A stretch of 64,000 bases of DNA from the NCBI GenBank assembly GCA_902493985.1, contig CABURR010000002.1, positions 24,156 through 88,155 on the forward strand. The letters run 5' to 3'. The position numbers were made by a program, and so were the translations under genes. The DNA comes from an uncultured Collinsella sp. (GTDB lineage: Bacteria; Actinomycetota; Coriobacteriia; Coriobacteriales; Coriobacteriaceae). The notes beneath the pieces were generated by a model. It was not told where the DNA came from, ran no database searches, and was given only the letters and a program-made list of their open reading frames with translations. Below are positions 43,932-53,095 of this stretch, piece by piece; positions within the stretch are counted from its first letter, which is position 1; every line of letters begins with the position of its first letter.

Positions 43932-45573
43932 CAGGGCATGCATTTCTGAAATATGCGAAGCGCTTCTGGCGGCGTCCCTGCCTATAGATCCGAACTCGAT
44001 GGAAAGCGCCGCGATTCAGGTTGCGGACTATTACGAGAACGGCCCTGAGGAATCCAGGATTCCCGTCGAAGAGATCTCCGATCGCTTCAGCGAGATGTGG
44101 AGCTTTTGGCTTGAGAACTACGATAGTCCCTCAAAGGAATTGAAGGACGTCATTAGCGCCGCGGTTGGCGTCGACCATGAAATGGAAGAGCTCGCGAACG
44201 GCTACTTCAAGCTCGAAGAAAAACTCGAGGAGAAGCAGTTCATGGCAAGGAGTCATGCGATCGCTTTGATTGGCTGTGCTCCGCTCATTCGTACCCTTGT
44301 CGTGGAGCAACACCTCGGTCTCGATAGGATTAGAGGCATTCTTAACGTTCCTGCCGCAACTTTCGACGCCATCAATGCTGTAATCAGTTCTATCGGTATT
44401 GACCCGCCCTTCGGCTCTGAGAGGATTGCCGGAATACATGAAACTGACGTTTCAGACGTCGCCGCCCTGTTTGGTGATATCGAACCTGACGTCGCTGGAG
44501 AAACTTTCCGAGGCCTTCTCGGATCGTTCTCGAGATGCGATACGCTTGCCGACGATGTTATCGACTTGGGCCTCATTCCTTTTGAGCCGTACCAGTTTAT
44601 GCTCTACTTTGAGTTGCTTACGCTTGAGATGGTTGACAGATTCCCCGGCAGGGCGATTTACGAATGCACGCCCCGTTCAAGCAACGTAAAGGCGCTTTGG
44701 AACTCCATGTATCATCCCACTCAGGAGAATCCATACCTCAACAACGCCAAGTCCGTCTATTCACTTGACGAAGCATGGGCCGAAACGAAACTCTCTCGGC
44801 AGACTGGGAACGGCTCGATTCTGCTTGCCGATGTCTTTAGCATCCTGGCAGAGTTGCCCTACACGACGAGAAGACGCGTTGCTCACATTATTCGTTGTTA
44901 TTTGATTCTCATTGCTGATTCTCGTCAAACGAAGACTCCTCTGGAGCCGATTGGCGTCGATTCCATCAAGGCTTTTGTCAAGCGCGTGGGGATCTCAAAC
45001 AGTTTGACCAAGGGCGTTCTCGATCAGAGGCTGGTAGACTTCCTTACCCGCTGCATTCATCCGGAAGAGGGCTGGTTCGCAAGGGGTCTCGGCTCTTCCG
45101 TGAACGAGACGAACGCTTCGGGGCGCAAATATGGCGATGTTGAATACTTGGACCTTTCAAATCGTGCACATATCGAGGCCTATGAGGCGCACGGTGGCGG
45201 TCTGCGGGATGAGTACATTCAGGCGCACATTAACTCCCTGCATGAAACTGTGCGCTACCACGAGCGCGAGGCGAAGTTGCGCAACGAACCTTACGACATG
45301 ACCGTTAGAGTCACGTACGTTGCCCATGACGTTTCGAGACTGATCGACTTTCATGATGGATGCACAAAGGAAATCGAGGGCATTCCGTTCGAGTTTCGCT
45401 TTATGACGTACGTCGATTTGCTCAACGCTGCTGGCGGCATCGATGTCGTAATCGGAAATCTGGCGGATTTTAATGAGTTGATTCATCAGAGGATCTCTAG
45501 GCTTCCCGATGCGTATACGTTGAAGCGGCGCTATCAGGAGATTACTGGATTGGGATTATCCGAAAAGAATTAG
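43924..45573 (+). CDS. Uncharacterised protein, probable restriction endonuclease of the C-R-M locus
   Basis: Seen: 549 aa, no family recognised. The N-terminal two thirds are helical. The C-terminal part (about residues 395-500) is better patterned: GRKYGDVEYLDLS, IEAYEAHGGGLRDEYI, then VRVTYVAHDVS and EGIPFEFRFMTYVDLL. The D-x-E and following E are candidate nuclease residues. Its call as the R gene rests on context: 8-bp overlap with a controller gene, divergent cytosine methyltransferase, low GC, terminator after it. It could instead be a different effector. Confidence 0.45.
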   Translation: MSSRACISEICEALLAASLPIDPNSMESAAIQVADYYENGPEESRIPVEEISDRFSEMWSFWLENYDSPSKELKDVISAAVGVDHEMEELANGYFKLEEKLEEKQFMARSHAIALIGCAPLIRTLVVEQHLGLDRIRGILNVPAATFDAINAVISSIGIDPPFGSERIAGIHETDVSDVAALFGDIEPDVAGETFRGLLGSFSRCDTLADDVIDLGLIPFEPYQFMLYFELLTLEMVDRFPGRAIYECTPRSSNVKALWNSMYHPTQENPYLNNAKSVYSLDEAWAETKLSRQTGNGSILLADVFSILAELPYTTRRRVAHIIRCYLILIADSRQTKTPLEPIGVDSIKAFVKRVGISNSLTKGVLDQRLVDFLTRCIHPEEGWFARGLGSSVNETNASGRKYGDVEYLDLSNRAHIEAYEAHGGGLRDEYIQAHINSLHETVRYHEREAKLRNEPYDMTVRVTYVAHDVSRLIDFHDGCTKEIEGIPFEFRFMTYVDLLNAAGGIDVVIGNLADFNELIHQRISRLPDAYTLKRRYQEITGLGLSEKN

Positions 45574-45580
45574 TTGCTGG

Positions 45581-45625
45581 GGCCCGCGTTCCGAGCTGTG
45601 GTGGTTCGGAACGCGGGCCTCTCTG
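45581..45625 (+). terminator. Terminator after the restriction-type gene
   Basis: Hairpin GGCCCGCGTTCCGA (45581-45594) with TTCGGAACGCGGGCC (45605-45619), then tctctgt. The T-run is weak but the stem is long. Confidence 0.7.
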
Positions 45626-45771
45626 TGCTTCCATGTAGCATAAGCGCTCGGGTATCTGTGCTTATTTTGACGTGTTGGATCCATTGGAGATGGGTGCGAT
45701 TTGTATTCAGCATCTCTTTACTGCTGCGCATCTAGCCGCGGCATCAATGAACTTCGCTAGCGCTTTCGGAC

Positions 45772-45848
45772 TGTCAAAAGGCATACACAAGTGTCAGTCT
45801 TTTGACATCGCGTGGCCTGAGCGGCGGCGTGCAACGGCTGCACGCCGC
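45772..45848. repeat. Two hairpins downstream of the minus-strand hypothetical gene
   Basis: TGTCAAAAG (45772-45780) with CTTTTGACA (45799-45807), and GGCGGCGTGCA with TGCACGCCGCC around a 5-nt loop (45822-45849). They lie in the gap between two convergent genes and may act as terminator or mRNA-end structures for the minus-strand gene. No T-run. Confidence 0.45.
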
Positions 45849-45858
45849 CTGCGTCTGC

Positions 45859-46281
45859 CTACATCCCCGCAACCCCACGCGCGACGCTCAACAGCTCGTA
45901 CTCCCTCTGACTCCACTGGTGCAGCTCGGCCGCGCGTACGGCGTCGCGGCACAGATCCAGGAATACCTCGGCGCCCTCGCAGAAGCACTCGCGGGCAAAG
46001 ATGCCCGACCCGCCCGCAACGCACGCGCCATCGGCAAACCGCTCCCAGCTAGACGGCTCACGCGAATCGTCTCCGGACAGTTTGATCTGCAACACATGCG
46101 GGTCGCCGGCAACGCAGAACTCTTTCTCGAGCTTTTGCACCGTGAAGCGCATCTGGTGGGAGAGGCTGCTCTTGACCATGGCCGAGGCGTAGCCGTTCTG
46201 CTTGTCCAGAAGATGCATTCGTTTTGGCTTGGCTGCCAGGTTGTGGAAGTTGCGCTCGCTGCGCACAGAGAAATTGTCCAT
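45859..46281 (-). CDS. Hypothetical protein (140 aa)
   Basis: Starts at the ATG at 46281 with gaaaggag 7 bases upstream; the frame stays open to 46494 but without a ribosome site. Not recognised. It is basic at the N-terminus (NFHNLAAKPKRMHLLDK) and mixed alpha/beta after. Several cysteines (positions near 56, 87, 100, 106 and 112) could bind metal but do not form a known motif. No signal peptide or membrane segment. No neighbour on the same strand. Confidence 0.5.
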   Translation of the reverse strand: MDNFSVRSERNFHNLAAKPKRMHLLDKQNGYASAMVKSSLSHQMRFTVQKLEKEFCVAGDPHVLQIKLSGDDSREPSSWERFADGACVAGGSGIFARECFCEGAEVFLDLCRDAVRAAELHQWSQREYELLSVARGVAGM

Positions 46282-46514
46282 ACGGACTCCTTTCATCGAT
46301 GTTGGCAGGGCCACCGTGCCTTTTGGCCGGTTGGCGTCGGGATCGTGGAGCCAACTCTCTACCCCGACTCTGGATAAAACGTGCCCGCTCCTTGCGGGCA
46401 AGAGGAAGTCTATCAACGTGTACGGACTCAACGTGTACGGACAGAAATCAAGCGCCATCCGCGAAATGACGCGCGGATGGCGTTGGTTTCCCAAGTGATT
46501 ATTCGGCTTTCATT

Positions 46515-46591
46515 CGGAAAAGTGTCGAAATCAGCCGTGTAAAAGTACGGAAAAGTGTCGAAATAGGCACCTTAAAACTTCGGAAAAGTGT
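46515..46591. repeat. Direct repeats CGGAAAAGTGTCGAAAT spaced 33 bp
   Basis: Copies start at 46515 and 46548, with a partial third at 46581; exactly 33 bp apart. The 380-bp gap here otherwise holds no gene. The short tandem layout recalls the 23-bp repeat at 40228, though the sequence differs. Confidence 0.7.
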
Positions 46592-46661
46592 GGCTGGATG
46601 ACAAAACAGCACTTAGAAGCCGGCGCTGGATGCGGGATCCTGCGGCCGCCTTCAGCTCCCG

Positions 46662-47648
46662 CTACTCATCGTCTCCGTCGTTGGGGTCGCCCTTGAGGGT
46701 GTTGATGTCCAGGTACTGGTTATCGTCCTCTTTTTGCTGGGTCTCCGACTCCGCTTGGGTGGGGCCGCGGAACAGCTGGAATCCCTCAAACGCAATGACG
46801 CCGAACAGGGCAATGACAATGGCGAGAAAGGCAATCTTGACTGCCTGCGGAAATTCCGAGAAACGCAGTGCCTTTTCCTCGGCGTAATAATCGGCGAAGC
46901 GTTCTTCGCCCGTGCTTTTGGTGTACGCCGGCGCGGACGCGGCCTCCGGGTCATATTCCGGTGCGGGCGTGGCAGCGTACGGATCGTTGAGATAATCGCT
47001 CGGTGCGGTGCCATAATCCTCGGTCTCGATGCGACTGGTGCCAGCATAGCCATCGGAATAATCGGAATATGCCGCACCGCCCTCATAGTCCGCGGCGCTC
47101 GTGTTGGCGGCAAAAAGCGGGTTAACTGGAACATCGAGCGCCGGCATGCCGGTAGAGGTCTCATCCAGATCGGCTGCAGCCCAGGAATCGTGGGCAACCT
47201 GATGGGCAACGGGCTCATCGAGCCTTGTGACCGGGGGCTTGCGTGCCGCAGGAACAGGTAGCTGCTGGGCGCTGTACATAACGGTGCTGTCGGCCGATTT
47301 GCCCTGCGTCGCTGCAGCGAGAAATGCCGCCGTCTCGGATGGGTCGCTTGCGGGGCGGGGAGCGGGCGTGGACGCCGAAGTGGGTGCGGGCGTAGGCGCG
47401 GGCGTCGAAACAGGCGACTGCGCAGGAGTCGGCGCAGGTGCGGACTTAGGCGCAAGTGCGGGATTGGGGCTTGACGGGCGAGCCCCGCCGCCCATGAGTT
47501 CGTCGGCGGTCCACGGACGATCATCCATCACGTCGTCAAGGCTCAGCGAAAACAGGTCGTCTTCACTCTCATCGAACATGCGGTGCACATGTCCACCAAT
47601 TGCCGGAATCAATCCGCGACCGGTGCATGATGCCTTGCTCAACGCCAT
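46662..47648 (-). CDS. Pro/Ala-rich single-pass membrane protein
   Basis: Seen: 328 aa from the ATG at 47648 with aaaggatgg upstream (frame open to 47744). A short Gly-rich start (GRGLIPAIGGHVHRM), an acidic segment, a long low-complexity region of Pro/Ala/Ser (about residues 60-105), a disordered Asp/Tyr/Ala region, then one membrane segment near residue 285 (AVKIAFLAIVIALFGVIAFE) and an acidic tail. Most of it would be cytosolic if the tail faces out. Function unknown. Its own transcription unit. Confidence 0.6.
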   Translation of the reverse strand: MALSKASCTGRGLIPAIGGHVHRMFDESEDDLFSLSLDDVMDDRPWTADELMGGGARPSSPNPALAPKSAPAPTPAQSPVSTPAPTPAPTSASTPAPRPASDPSETAAFLAAATQGKSADSTVMYSAQQLPVPAARKPPVTRLDEPVAHQVAHDSWAAADLDETSTGMPALDVPVNPLFAANTSAADYEGGAAYSDYSDGYAGTSRIETEDYGTAPSDYLNDPYAATPAPEYDPEAASAPAYTKSTGEERFADYYAEEKALRFSEFPQAVKIAFLAIVIALFGVIAFEGFQLFRGPTQAESETQQKEDDNQYLDINTLKGDPNDGDDE

Positions 47649-47771
47649 TCTGTCCCATCCTTTCGAAATACTAATGACATCGATTATATGGAACTTCCCA
47701 AGCGGCTCGGTCTTGGATTCGTGCTTTCCAGAACTCGCGCCCAAAAGGGGAGGGGCAATCCAGGCGAGTGC

Positions 47772-48425
47772 CTACTTGTCGCCGGCAGCAGCCTTGGCCT
47801 CATTGAGGTAGCTATAGAAGCTGTACTTGGAGATGCCAAAGAACTCGCAGGCGCGCTCGCTCGACTTGGAAATGAGAAAGGCGCCGCGACGGTCGAGGTA
47901 GCCAATGGCACGAATGCGCTCGTCTTTGGTCATGAGCGCCGCGGGCTTGCCCACAAACTGCTCGCACTCGTGCAGCAGGTCCTCGAGCAGGTCGCCGATG
48001 TTCTTGGTAATGGGCTCGGGCTCGGTGTAGCCCGTGCCGCCGGTGCCGGTAAAGGCGTCGAGCGAACGCTCAAAAGCCTTCATAAGCGTAATGTCAAAGT
48101 TGATGCCCAAAATGCCGACGGGCTTGCCCTCGTCGTTGCGGATAAAGATCGTCGACGATTTGAGCAGCTTACCGTCGGTGGTTTTAGTGAGGTACGGCTC
48201 GCGGTCGTGTACATCGGTGGCGCCCTCGTGCATGGACTCAAACACGATATGGCTGGGGCCGTCACCCAGTTTGCGCCCGCTGACGTGGCCGTTTTCGATC
48301 ACTACGATGGAGTGGTCTACGTCCTCGGTCTCCAGATCGTGGACGACGACTTCGCAGTTGGGGCCAAATTGGAGCGCCAGGCCGTGTGCGAGGCGCTTGT
48401 AAAACTCAATCTGTGCGGGGGTCAT
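47772..48425 (-). CDS. YheO/DauR-type PAS-HTH transcriptional regulator
   Basis: Seen: 217 aa with a YheO-like sensor domain (CEVVVHDLETEDVDHSIVVI, about residues 20-110) and a C-terminal helix-turn-helix (ERACEFFGISKYSFYSYLNE). Homologous in layout to the regulator at 26139. Divergent from ygeX across a 277-bp gap with a 16-bp dyad, so it is the obvious candidate to control the ygeX-ygeY-ygeW operon. DauR regulates D-amino-acid metabolism in Pseudomonas; here the signal may be a diamino acid or purine product (inference). Confidence 0.82.
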   Translation of the reverse strand: MTPAQIEFYKRLAHGLALQFGPNCEVVVHDLETEDVDHSIVVIENGHVSGRKLGDGPSHIVFESMHEGATDVHDREPYLTKTTDGKLLKSSTIFIRNDEGKPVGILGINFDITLMKAFERSLDAFTGTGGTGYTEPEPITKNIGDLLEDLLHECEQFVGKPAALMTKDERIRAIGYLDRRGAFLISKSSERACEFFGISKYSFYSYLNEAKAAAGDK

Positions 48426-48563
48426 GGGTACCTTCCTAAAAATTAGTTTGGGCTCACTGTGCCATAAACCACACCTGTTCGCAAATAACGAAAGCGTCGC
48501 TGCGTTGTGTGACCGTTCGGCGGCGAAAAAGTACCGATTACGGCAACAAACAATTCGTTAGGT

Positions 48564-48616
48564 ATGCCAATCAAAAAGTGTGATAGAACATTACTAACAA
48601 ACTTTTTGTTTGGCAT
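48564..48616. promoter_or_regulatory. Long dyad upstream of ygeX (probable operator)
   Basis: ATGCCAATCAAAAAGT (48564-48579) faces ACTTTTTGTTTGGCAT (48601-48616), complementary at 15 of 16 positions, with a 21-bp centre. It sits 87 bp before ygeX and between ygeX and its divergent YheO-type regulator. Centres of the two arms are 37 bp apart, close to 3.5 helical turns. Confidence 0.65.
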
Positions 48617-48702
48617 CCACATAAAAGTTCAGCCGTGTGAATGGGATCGGGCTGAAACGCGTATGCGGGGGCCGGCAAGAGAGGACTTAAGGAGTTCACC
48701 GT

Positions 48703-49917
48703 ATGGCCGATAAGATCCAGTGGGCGAGCAACACGATGCCCAAGAGCGATGACAAGCACTTGGGAATCATGAGCCTCGACCATGTGAAGAAGGCCCGTGC
48801 CTTCCACCAGTCGTTCCCCCAGTACACCGTCACTCCGCTTGCCCGCCTGGACGGTCAGGCTGCGCGCCTGGGCCTGTCCAACCTGTGCGTTAAGGACGAG
48901 AGCTATCGCTTTGGCCTCAACGCCTTTAAGGTCCTGGGCGGCTCGTTTGCCATGGCCAACTATATTGCCGACGAGACCGGCAAGGACGTTGCCGACTGCA
49001 CCTTCGATTACCTGACCTCCGATCAGCTTGCCAAGGACTTTGGCCAGGCCACCTTCTTTACCGCCACCGACGGCAACCATGGCCGTGGCGTGGCATGGGC
49101 TGCCAACAAGCTGGGCCAGAAGGCCGTCGTGCACATGCCCAAGGGTTCCACCAAGCCCCGCTTCGATAACATCGCCGCCGAGGGCGCCACGGTGACCATC
49201 GAAGAGGTCAACTACGACGAGTGCGTGCGCATGGCCGCCGCCGAGGCCGATGCCTGCGAGCGCGGCGTTATCGTTCAGGACACCGCCTGGGAGGGCTACG
49301 AGAAGATCCCGTCTTGGATCATGGAGGGCTACGGCACCATGGCTTCCGAGGCTGCAGAGCAGCTGCGCGAGATGGCCATCAACCGCCCGACGCACGTCTT
49401 TGTCCAGGCTGGGGTGGGCTCGCTGGCCGGCGCCGTGGTGGGCTACTTCACCAACCTGTATCCCGATAACCCGCCCACCTTCGTCGTGGTCGAGTGCGCG
49501 CCTGCCGCCTGCCTGTACAAGGGCGCTGCCGCCGGCGACGGCGATCCGCGCATCGTGGACGGTGACATGCCCTCCATCATGGCCGGTCTGTGCTGCGGCG
49601 AGCCCAACATCCTGGGCTGGGATATCCTGCGCAACCATGCCACCGCCTTCGTGTCCTGCCCCGACTGGGTCACCGCTCGCGGCATGCGCACCCTGGGCGC
49701 TCCCGAGAAGGGCGACCCGCGCGTCATCTCCGGCGAGTCTGGCGCGGTGACCACCGGCCTGGTCGAGACTCTCATGCTCGATCCCGAGTACGCCGAGCTC
49801 AAGGAGCTCATCGGCCTGGACAAGACGAGCTCCGTGCTCTGCTTCTCCACCGAGGGCGACACCGATCCGGATCAGTACCGTCGCATCGTCTGGGAGGGCG
49901 AGTACCCGACTTGCTAG
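48703..49917 (+). CDS. ygeX: Diaminopropionate ammonia-lyase (YgeX/DpaL)
   Basis: PLP enzyme that converts 2,3-diaminopropionate to pyruvate and ammonia. Seen: 404 aa with the PLP-lysine motif FGLNAFK (Lys76) following CVKDESYR, the substrate/phosphate motifs ATDGNHGRGVAW and AGVGSLAGAVVG, and the C-terminal GESGAVTTG. Typical length. aaggagt before the ATG. First gene of a ygeX-ygeY-ygeW series; in purine-degrading anaerobes this trio handles diamino acid products formed after ring opening (established for the pathway, not shown here). Confidence 0.93.
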   Translation: MADKIQWASNTMPKSDDKHLGIMSLDHVKKARAFHQSFPQYTVTPLARLDGQAARLGLSNLCVKDESYRFGLNAFKVLGGSFAMANYIADETGKDVADCTFDYLTSDQLAKDFGQATFFTATDGNHGRGVAWAANKLGQKAVVHMPKGSTKPRFDNIAAEGATVTIEEVNYDECVRMAAAEADACERGVIVQDTAWEGYEKIPSWIMEGYGTMASEAAEQLREMAINRPTHVFVQAGVGSLAGAVVGYFTNLYPDNPPTFVVVECAPAACLYKGAAAGDGDPRIVDGDMPSIMAGLCCGEPNILGWDILRNHATAFVSCPDWVTARGMRTLGAPEKGDPRVISGESGAVTTGLVETLMLDPEYAELKELIGLDKTSSVLCFSTEGDTDPDQYRRIVWEGEYPTC

Positions 49918-49932
49918 CAGACTGACCTGTCC

Positions 49933-50050
49933 GGAGGCAGCCGGAGGACTTTACTCCCTGCTCGGACAGTCCTGCTCGCACGGAGAGCACATTAAGTGCT
50001 CTCCGGCTCGTGCGGAACTCGCGACGGAGCAAAGTCCTCCGTCCGCCTCC
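49933..50050. repeat. Long inverted-repeat element with 68-bp conserved core (copy 2, reversed)
   Basis: Arms 49933-49957 and 50026-50050 are complementary at 22 of 25 positions. The core 49958-50025 is the reverse complement of the core at 13440-13507 with the same length and about 80 percent identity. The inner hairpin reads GGAGAGCAC/GTGCTCTCC, a base-pair-preserving change from copy 1. It sits between ygeX and ygeY within one operon. Confidence 0.8.
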
Positions 50051-50154
50051 TATGGTTACTTGCTTGTGGGGTGCTCGACCTCACGCTACTTGGCACAAGT
50101 GATCTATCTGAAATATCTACCTGTAGGTAAACCCTTGTAGAAAGGTTGACTGTT

Positions 50155-51540
50155 ATGACTAACGAACTCGATTTTGATGCCATCAAGGCTGCTGCTGAGT
50201 CCCACCGTGCTGATATGACTCGCTTCCTGCGCGCTATGATCTCCCATCCCTCTGAGTCCTGCGAGGAGGGTGAGGTTGTTGCCTGCATCAAGGCCGAGAT
50301 GGAGAGCCTTGGCTATGACGAGGTCAAGGTCGACGGTCTGGGCAACGTCATGGGCTTTATGGGCGAGGGCGACAAGATCATCGCCATCGACTCCCACATC
50401 GACACCGTCGGTATCGGCAACATCGAGAATTGGGACGCCGATCCCTATGAGGGCTACGAGACCGACGAGATCATCTACGGTCGCGGCGGCTCCGACCAGG
50501 AGGGCGGCATGGCTTCTGCTACCTATGCTGCCAAGATGATGAAGGACATGGGCCTCATCCCCGAGGGCTACAAGATTATGGTCGTCGGCACCGTCCAGGA
50601 AGAGGACTGCGACGGCATGTGCTGGCAGTACATCTACAACAAGGACGGCATTAAGCCCGAGTTCGTCATTTCCACCGAGCCCACCGACGGCGGCATCTAT
50701 CGCGGTCACCGCGGCCGTATGGAGATCCGCGTCGACGTTCACGGTACCTCCTGCCACGGCTCTGCTCCCGACCGCGGCGACAACGCCATCTACAAGATGG
50801 CTGACATCATCGCTGACGTCCGCGCCCTCAACAACAACGGCTGCGACGAGTCGACCGACATCAAGGGCCTCGTCAAGATGCTCGACCCCAAGTACAACCC
50901 CGAGCACTTCGAGGACGCCCGCTTCCTGGGCCGCGGCACCTGCACCGTCAGCCAGATCTTCTACACCAGCCCCAGCCGTTGCGCCGTGGCCGACTCCTGT
51001 GCCATCTCCATCGACCGTCGCATGACCGCCGGTGAGACCTGGGAGTCCTGCCTGGACGAGATCCGCAACCTGCCGGCAGCCAAGAAGTACGGCGACGACG
51101 TGAAGGTTTCCATGTACATGTACGACCGTCCGTCCTGGACCGGCGAGGTCTACGAGACCGAGGCTTACTTCCCCACGTGGATCAACAAGGAGACCGCTCC
51201 GCACGTCAAGGCCCTCGTCGACGCCCACAAGGCCATGTTTGGTGACGAGCGCATCGGCTGCGAGCCCAGCATGGACAAGCGCACCGGTCGCCCGCTGTGC
51301 GACAAGTGGACCTTCTCCACGAACTGCGTTTCCATCCAGGGCCGCTACGGCATCCCCTGCGTGGGCTTTGGTCCGGGTGCCGAGTCTCAGGCTCACGCTC
51401 CCAACGAGGTCACCTACAAGGACGACCTGGTCACCGCTGCCGCCATGTACGTGGCTGCCCTGAACCTCTACGATCCGAGCAAGGCCGATGGCGACGCCAC
51501 CGTGTTCCGCGCCGGTCTGACCAACAACAAGATCGATTAG
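50155..51540 (+). CDS. ygeY: YgeY-type M20 family metallohydrolase
   Basis: Zinc peptidase/deacylase of the M20 family that occurs with ygeX and ygeW; probably hydrolyses an amide or N-carbamoyl intermediate. Seen: 461 aa with [12 protein letters not shown] (metal His and Asp) near residue 79, [11 protein letters not shown], the catalytic Glu-Glu in [10 protein letters not shown], and [15 protein letters not shown] of the dimerisation domain. Start at the ATG at 50155 (aaagg upstream); a TTG at 50146 is in frame. Confidence 0.9.
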   Translation: MTNELDFDAIKAAAESHRADMTRFLRAMISHPSESCEEGEVVACIKAEMESLGYDEVKVDGLGNVMGFMGEGDKIIAIDSHIDTVGIGNIENWDADPYEGYETDEIIYGRGGSDQEGGMASATYAAKMMKDMGLIPEGYKIMVVGTVQEEDCDGMCWQYIYNKDGIKPEFVISTEPTDGGIYRGHRGRMEIRVDVHGTSCHGSAPDRGDNAIYKMADIIADVRALNNNGCDESTDIKGLVKMLDPKYNPEHFEDARFLGRGTCTVSQIFYTSPSRCAVADSCAISIDRRMTAGETWESCLDEIRNLPAAKKYGDDVKVSMYMYDRPSWTGEVYETEAYFPTWINKETAPHVKALVDAHKAMFGDERIGCEPSMDKRTGRPLCDKWTFSTNCVSIQGRYGIPCVGFGPGAESQAHAPNEVTYKDDLVTAAAMYVAALNLYDPSKADGDATVFRAGLTNNKID

Positions 51541-51562
51541 TCCCATTCCTCGATTTTGTTGA

Positions 51563-51587
51563 GCCGGGGGCCGCTCGTGTCCCCGGC
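51563..51587 (+). terminator. GC-rich hairpin between ygeY and ygeW
   Basis: GCCGGGGG with CCCCGGC around an 11-nt loop, no T-run. Lies in a 201-bp gap; may stabilise the upstream mRNA or act as a partial attenuator. Confidence 0.35.
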
Positions 51588-51741
51588 ACCCCCTGTTGAC
51601 TTGGGGCCCGCGGTCGTTATCTCCCATGCTTCCTCAACGGTGGCGGGTCCTCGTCATGGTGCTCTGCATGTTCTAGCCACACGCGCATGCCGGAGCACAT
51701 CTACTCATTGCGATCGTTTCATCTTTAGAAAGGACATTTCC

Positions 51742-52944
51742 ATGGACGCTAAGTTTACCGAGCTCGTCGAGCAGCTGAACGGCCTCGATTTTAAGGGTAT
51801 GTACGGCAGCGACTTCCTGCACACCTGGGACAAGACCACCGATGAGCTCAAGGCTCTCTACATCGTCGCCGACGCCCTGCGCGAGCTGCGTGAGAACAAC
51901 GTTTCGTCCAAGATTTTCGACTCCGGCCTGGCCGTCTCTCTGTTCCGCGACAACTCCACCCGTACGCGCTTCTCCTTCTCTAAGGCCGCCAACCTGCTCG
52001 GCCTCGAGCTGCAGGACCTGGACGAGAAGAAGTCCCAGATCGCTCACGGCGAGACCGTCCGCGAGACCGCTACTATGATCTCCTTCATGGCCGACGTCAT
52101 CGGCATCCGCGACGACATGTACATCGGCAAGGGCGACGCCTACATGGCCGAGGTCTCCGAGTCTGTCCAGCAGGCTTACGAGGACGGCGTTCTGGATCAC
52201 CGTCCCACGCTCATCTCCCTGCAGTCCGACTCCGATCACCCCACGCAGTCCTCTGCCGACATGCTCTACCTCATCAACGAGTTTGGCGGCCTCGAGAACC
52301 TCAAGGGCAAGAAGGTTGCCGTCACCTGGGCCTACTCGCCTTCTTACGGCAAGCCGCTGTCCTGCCCGCAGTCGCTGATCAGCCTACTGCCCCGTTTTGG
52401 CATGGACGTCACCCTGGCCCACCCCGAGGGCTACGACCTCATGCCCGAGGTCGTCGAGCGCGCCAAGGGCTACGCCGCCGAGTCCGGCACCACCTTTAAG
52501 CAGGTCAACACCATGGCCGAGGCCTTCGAGGGCGCCGACATCGTGATCCCCAAGAGCTGGGCTCCGTTTGCCGCCATGGAGAAGCGTACCAACCTGTACG
52601 CCGAGGGCGACGACGCCGGCATCGCAGCGCTCGAGAAGGAACTGCTCGCCCAGAACGCTACCCATCAGGACTGGTGCTCCACGACCGAGCTCATGGAGAA
52701 GACTGCCAACGGCCAGGACACCATCTTTATGCACCCGCTGCCCGCCGACATCTCCGGTGTCTCCTGCGAGCACGGCGAGGTCAACGCCGACGTCTTCGAC
52801 ATGCACCGCGTGGGCATGTACAAGGAGGCCAGCTACAAGCCGTACGCCATCGCTGCCATGATGTTCCTGCAGAAGGTTGCCGATCCCGCCGCTACCCTCA
52901 AGGCCCTCGACGAGCGCAACACCGCCCGTTGGCTCCAGGCCTAA
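51742..52944 (+). CDS. ygeW: YgeW knotted carbamoyltransferase
   Basis: Member of the aspartate/ornithine carbamoyltransferase family with a trefoil knot. Its physiological substrate was long unclear and is now linked to purine breakdown. Seen: 400 aa from the ATG at 51742 (aaaggac upstream; frame open to 51556). Carbamoyl phosphate motif STRTRFSFSKA near residue 73, HPTQSSADMLYLIN near residue 171, the knot region with PSYGKPLSCPQS, and the late HPLPADISG. Downstream of ygeY; followed by a strong terminator. Confidence 0.91.
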   Translation: MDAKFTELVEQLNGLDFKGMYGSDFLHTWDKTTDELKALYIVADALRELRENNVSSKIFDSGLAVSLFRDNSTRTRFSFSKAANLLGLELQDLDEKKSQIAHGETVRETATMISFMADVIGIRDDMYIGKGDAYMAEVSESVQQAYEDGVLDHRPTLISLQSDSDHPTQSSADMLYLINEFGGLENLKGKKVAVTWAYSPSYGKPLSCPQSLISLLPRFGMDVTLAHPEGYDLMPEVVERAKGYAAESGTTFKQVNTMAEAFEGADIVIPKSWAPFAAMEKRTNLYAEGDDAGIAALEKELLAQNATHQDWCSTTELMEKTANGQDTIFMHPLPADISGVSCEHGEVNADVFDMHRVGMYKEASYKPYAIAAMMFLQKVADPAATLKALDERNTARWLQA

Positions 52945-52967
52945 AGCCGGGTTGAGGTAAGCCATGT

Positions 52968-53008
52968 AAAGGGGGCGCTCTGCCAACCGGCGGGGTGCCC
53001 CTTTTTTT
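52968..53008 (+). terminator. Terminator after ygeW
   Basis: GGGGGC with GCCCC across a loop that includes GCCAACCGGC, followed by seven T. Ends the ygeX-ygeY-ygeW unit. Confidence 0.85.
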
Positions 53009-53095
53009 GCATCGCGGGCGTGCGGGATAAGCGCTTTCGATGTGGATGCCCGCGGCGCGAGTTATGGGTACGATGGTTTCAGGGGAGGTATCACC

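Noticed and set aside
36523..46661. Prophage or integrative element
   Set aside because: No integrase, transposase, phage structural gene or tRNA attachment duplication was seen; the region is variable but its mobility is not shown.
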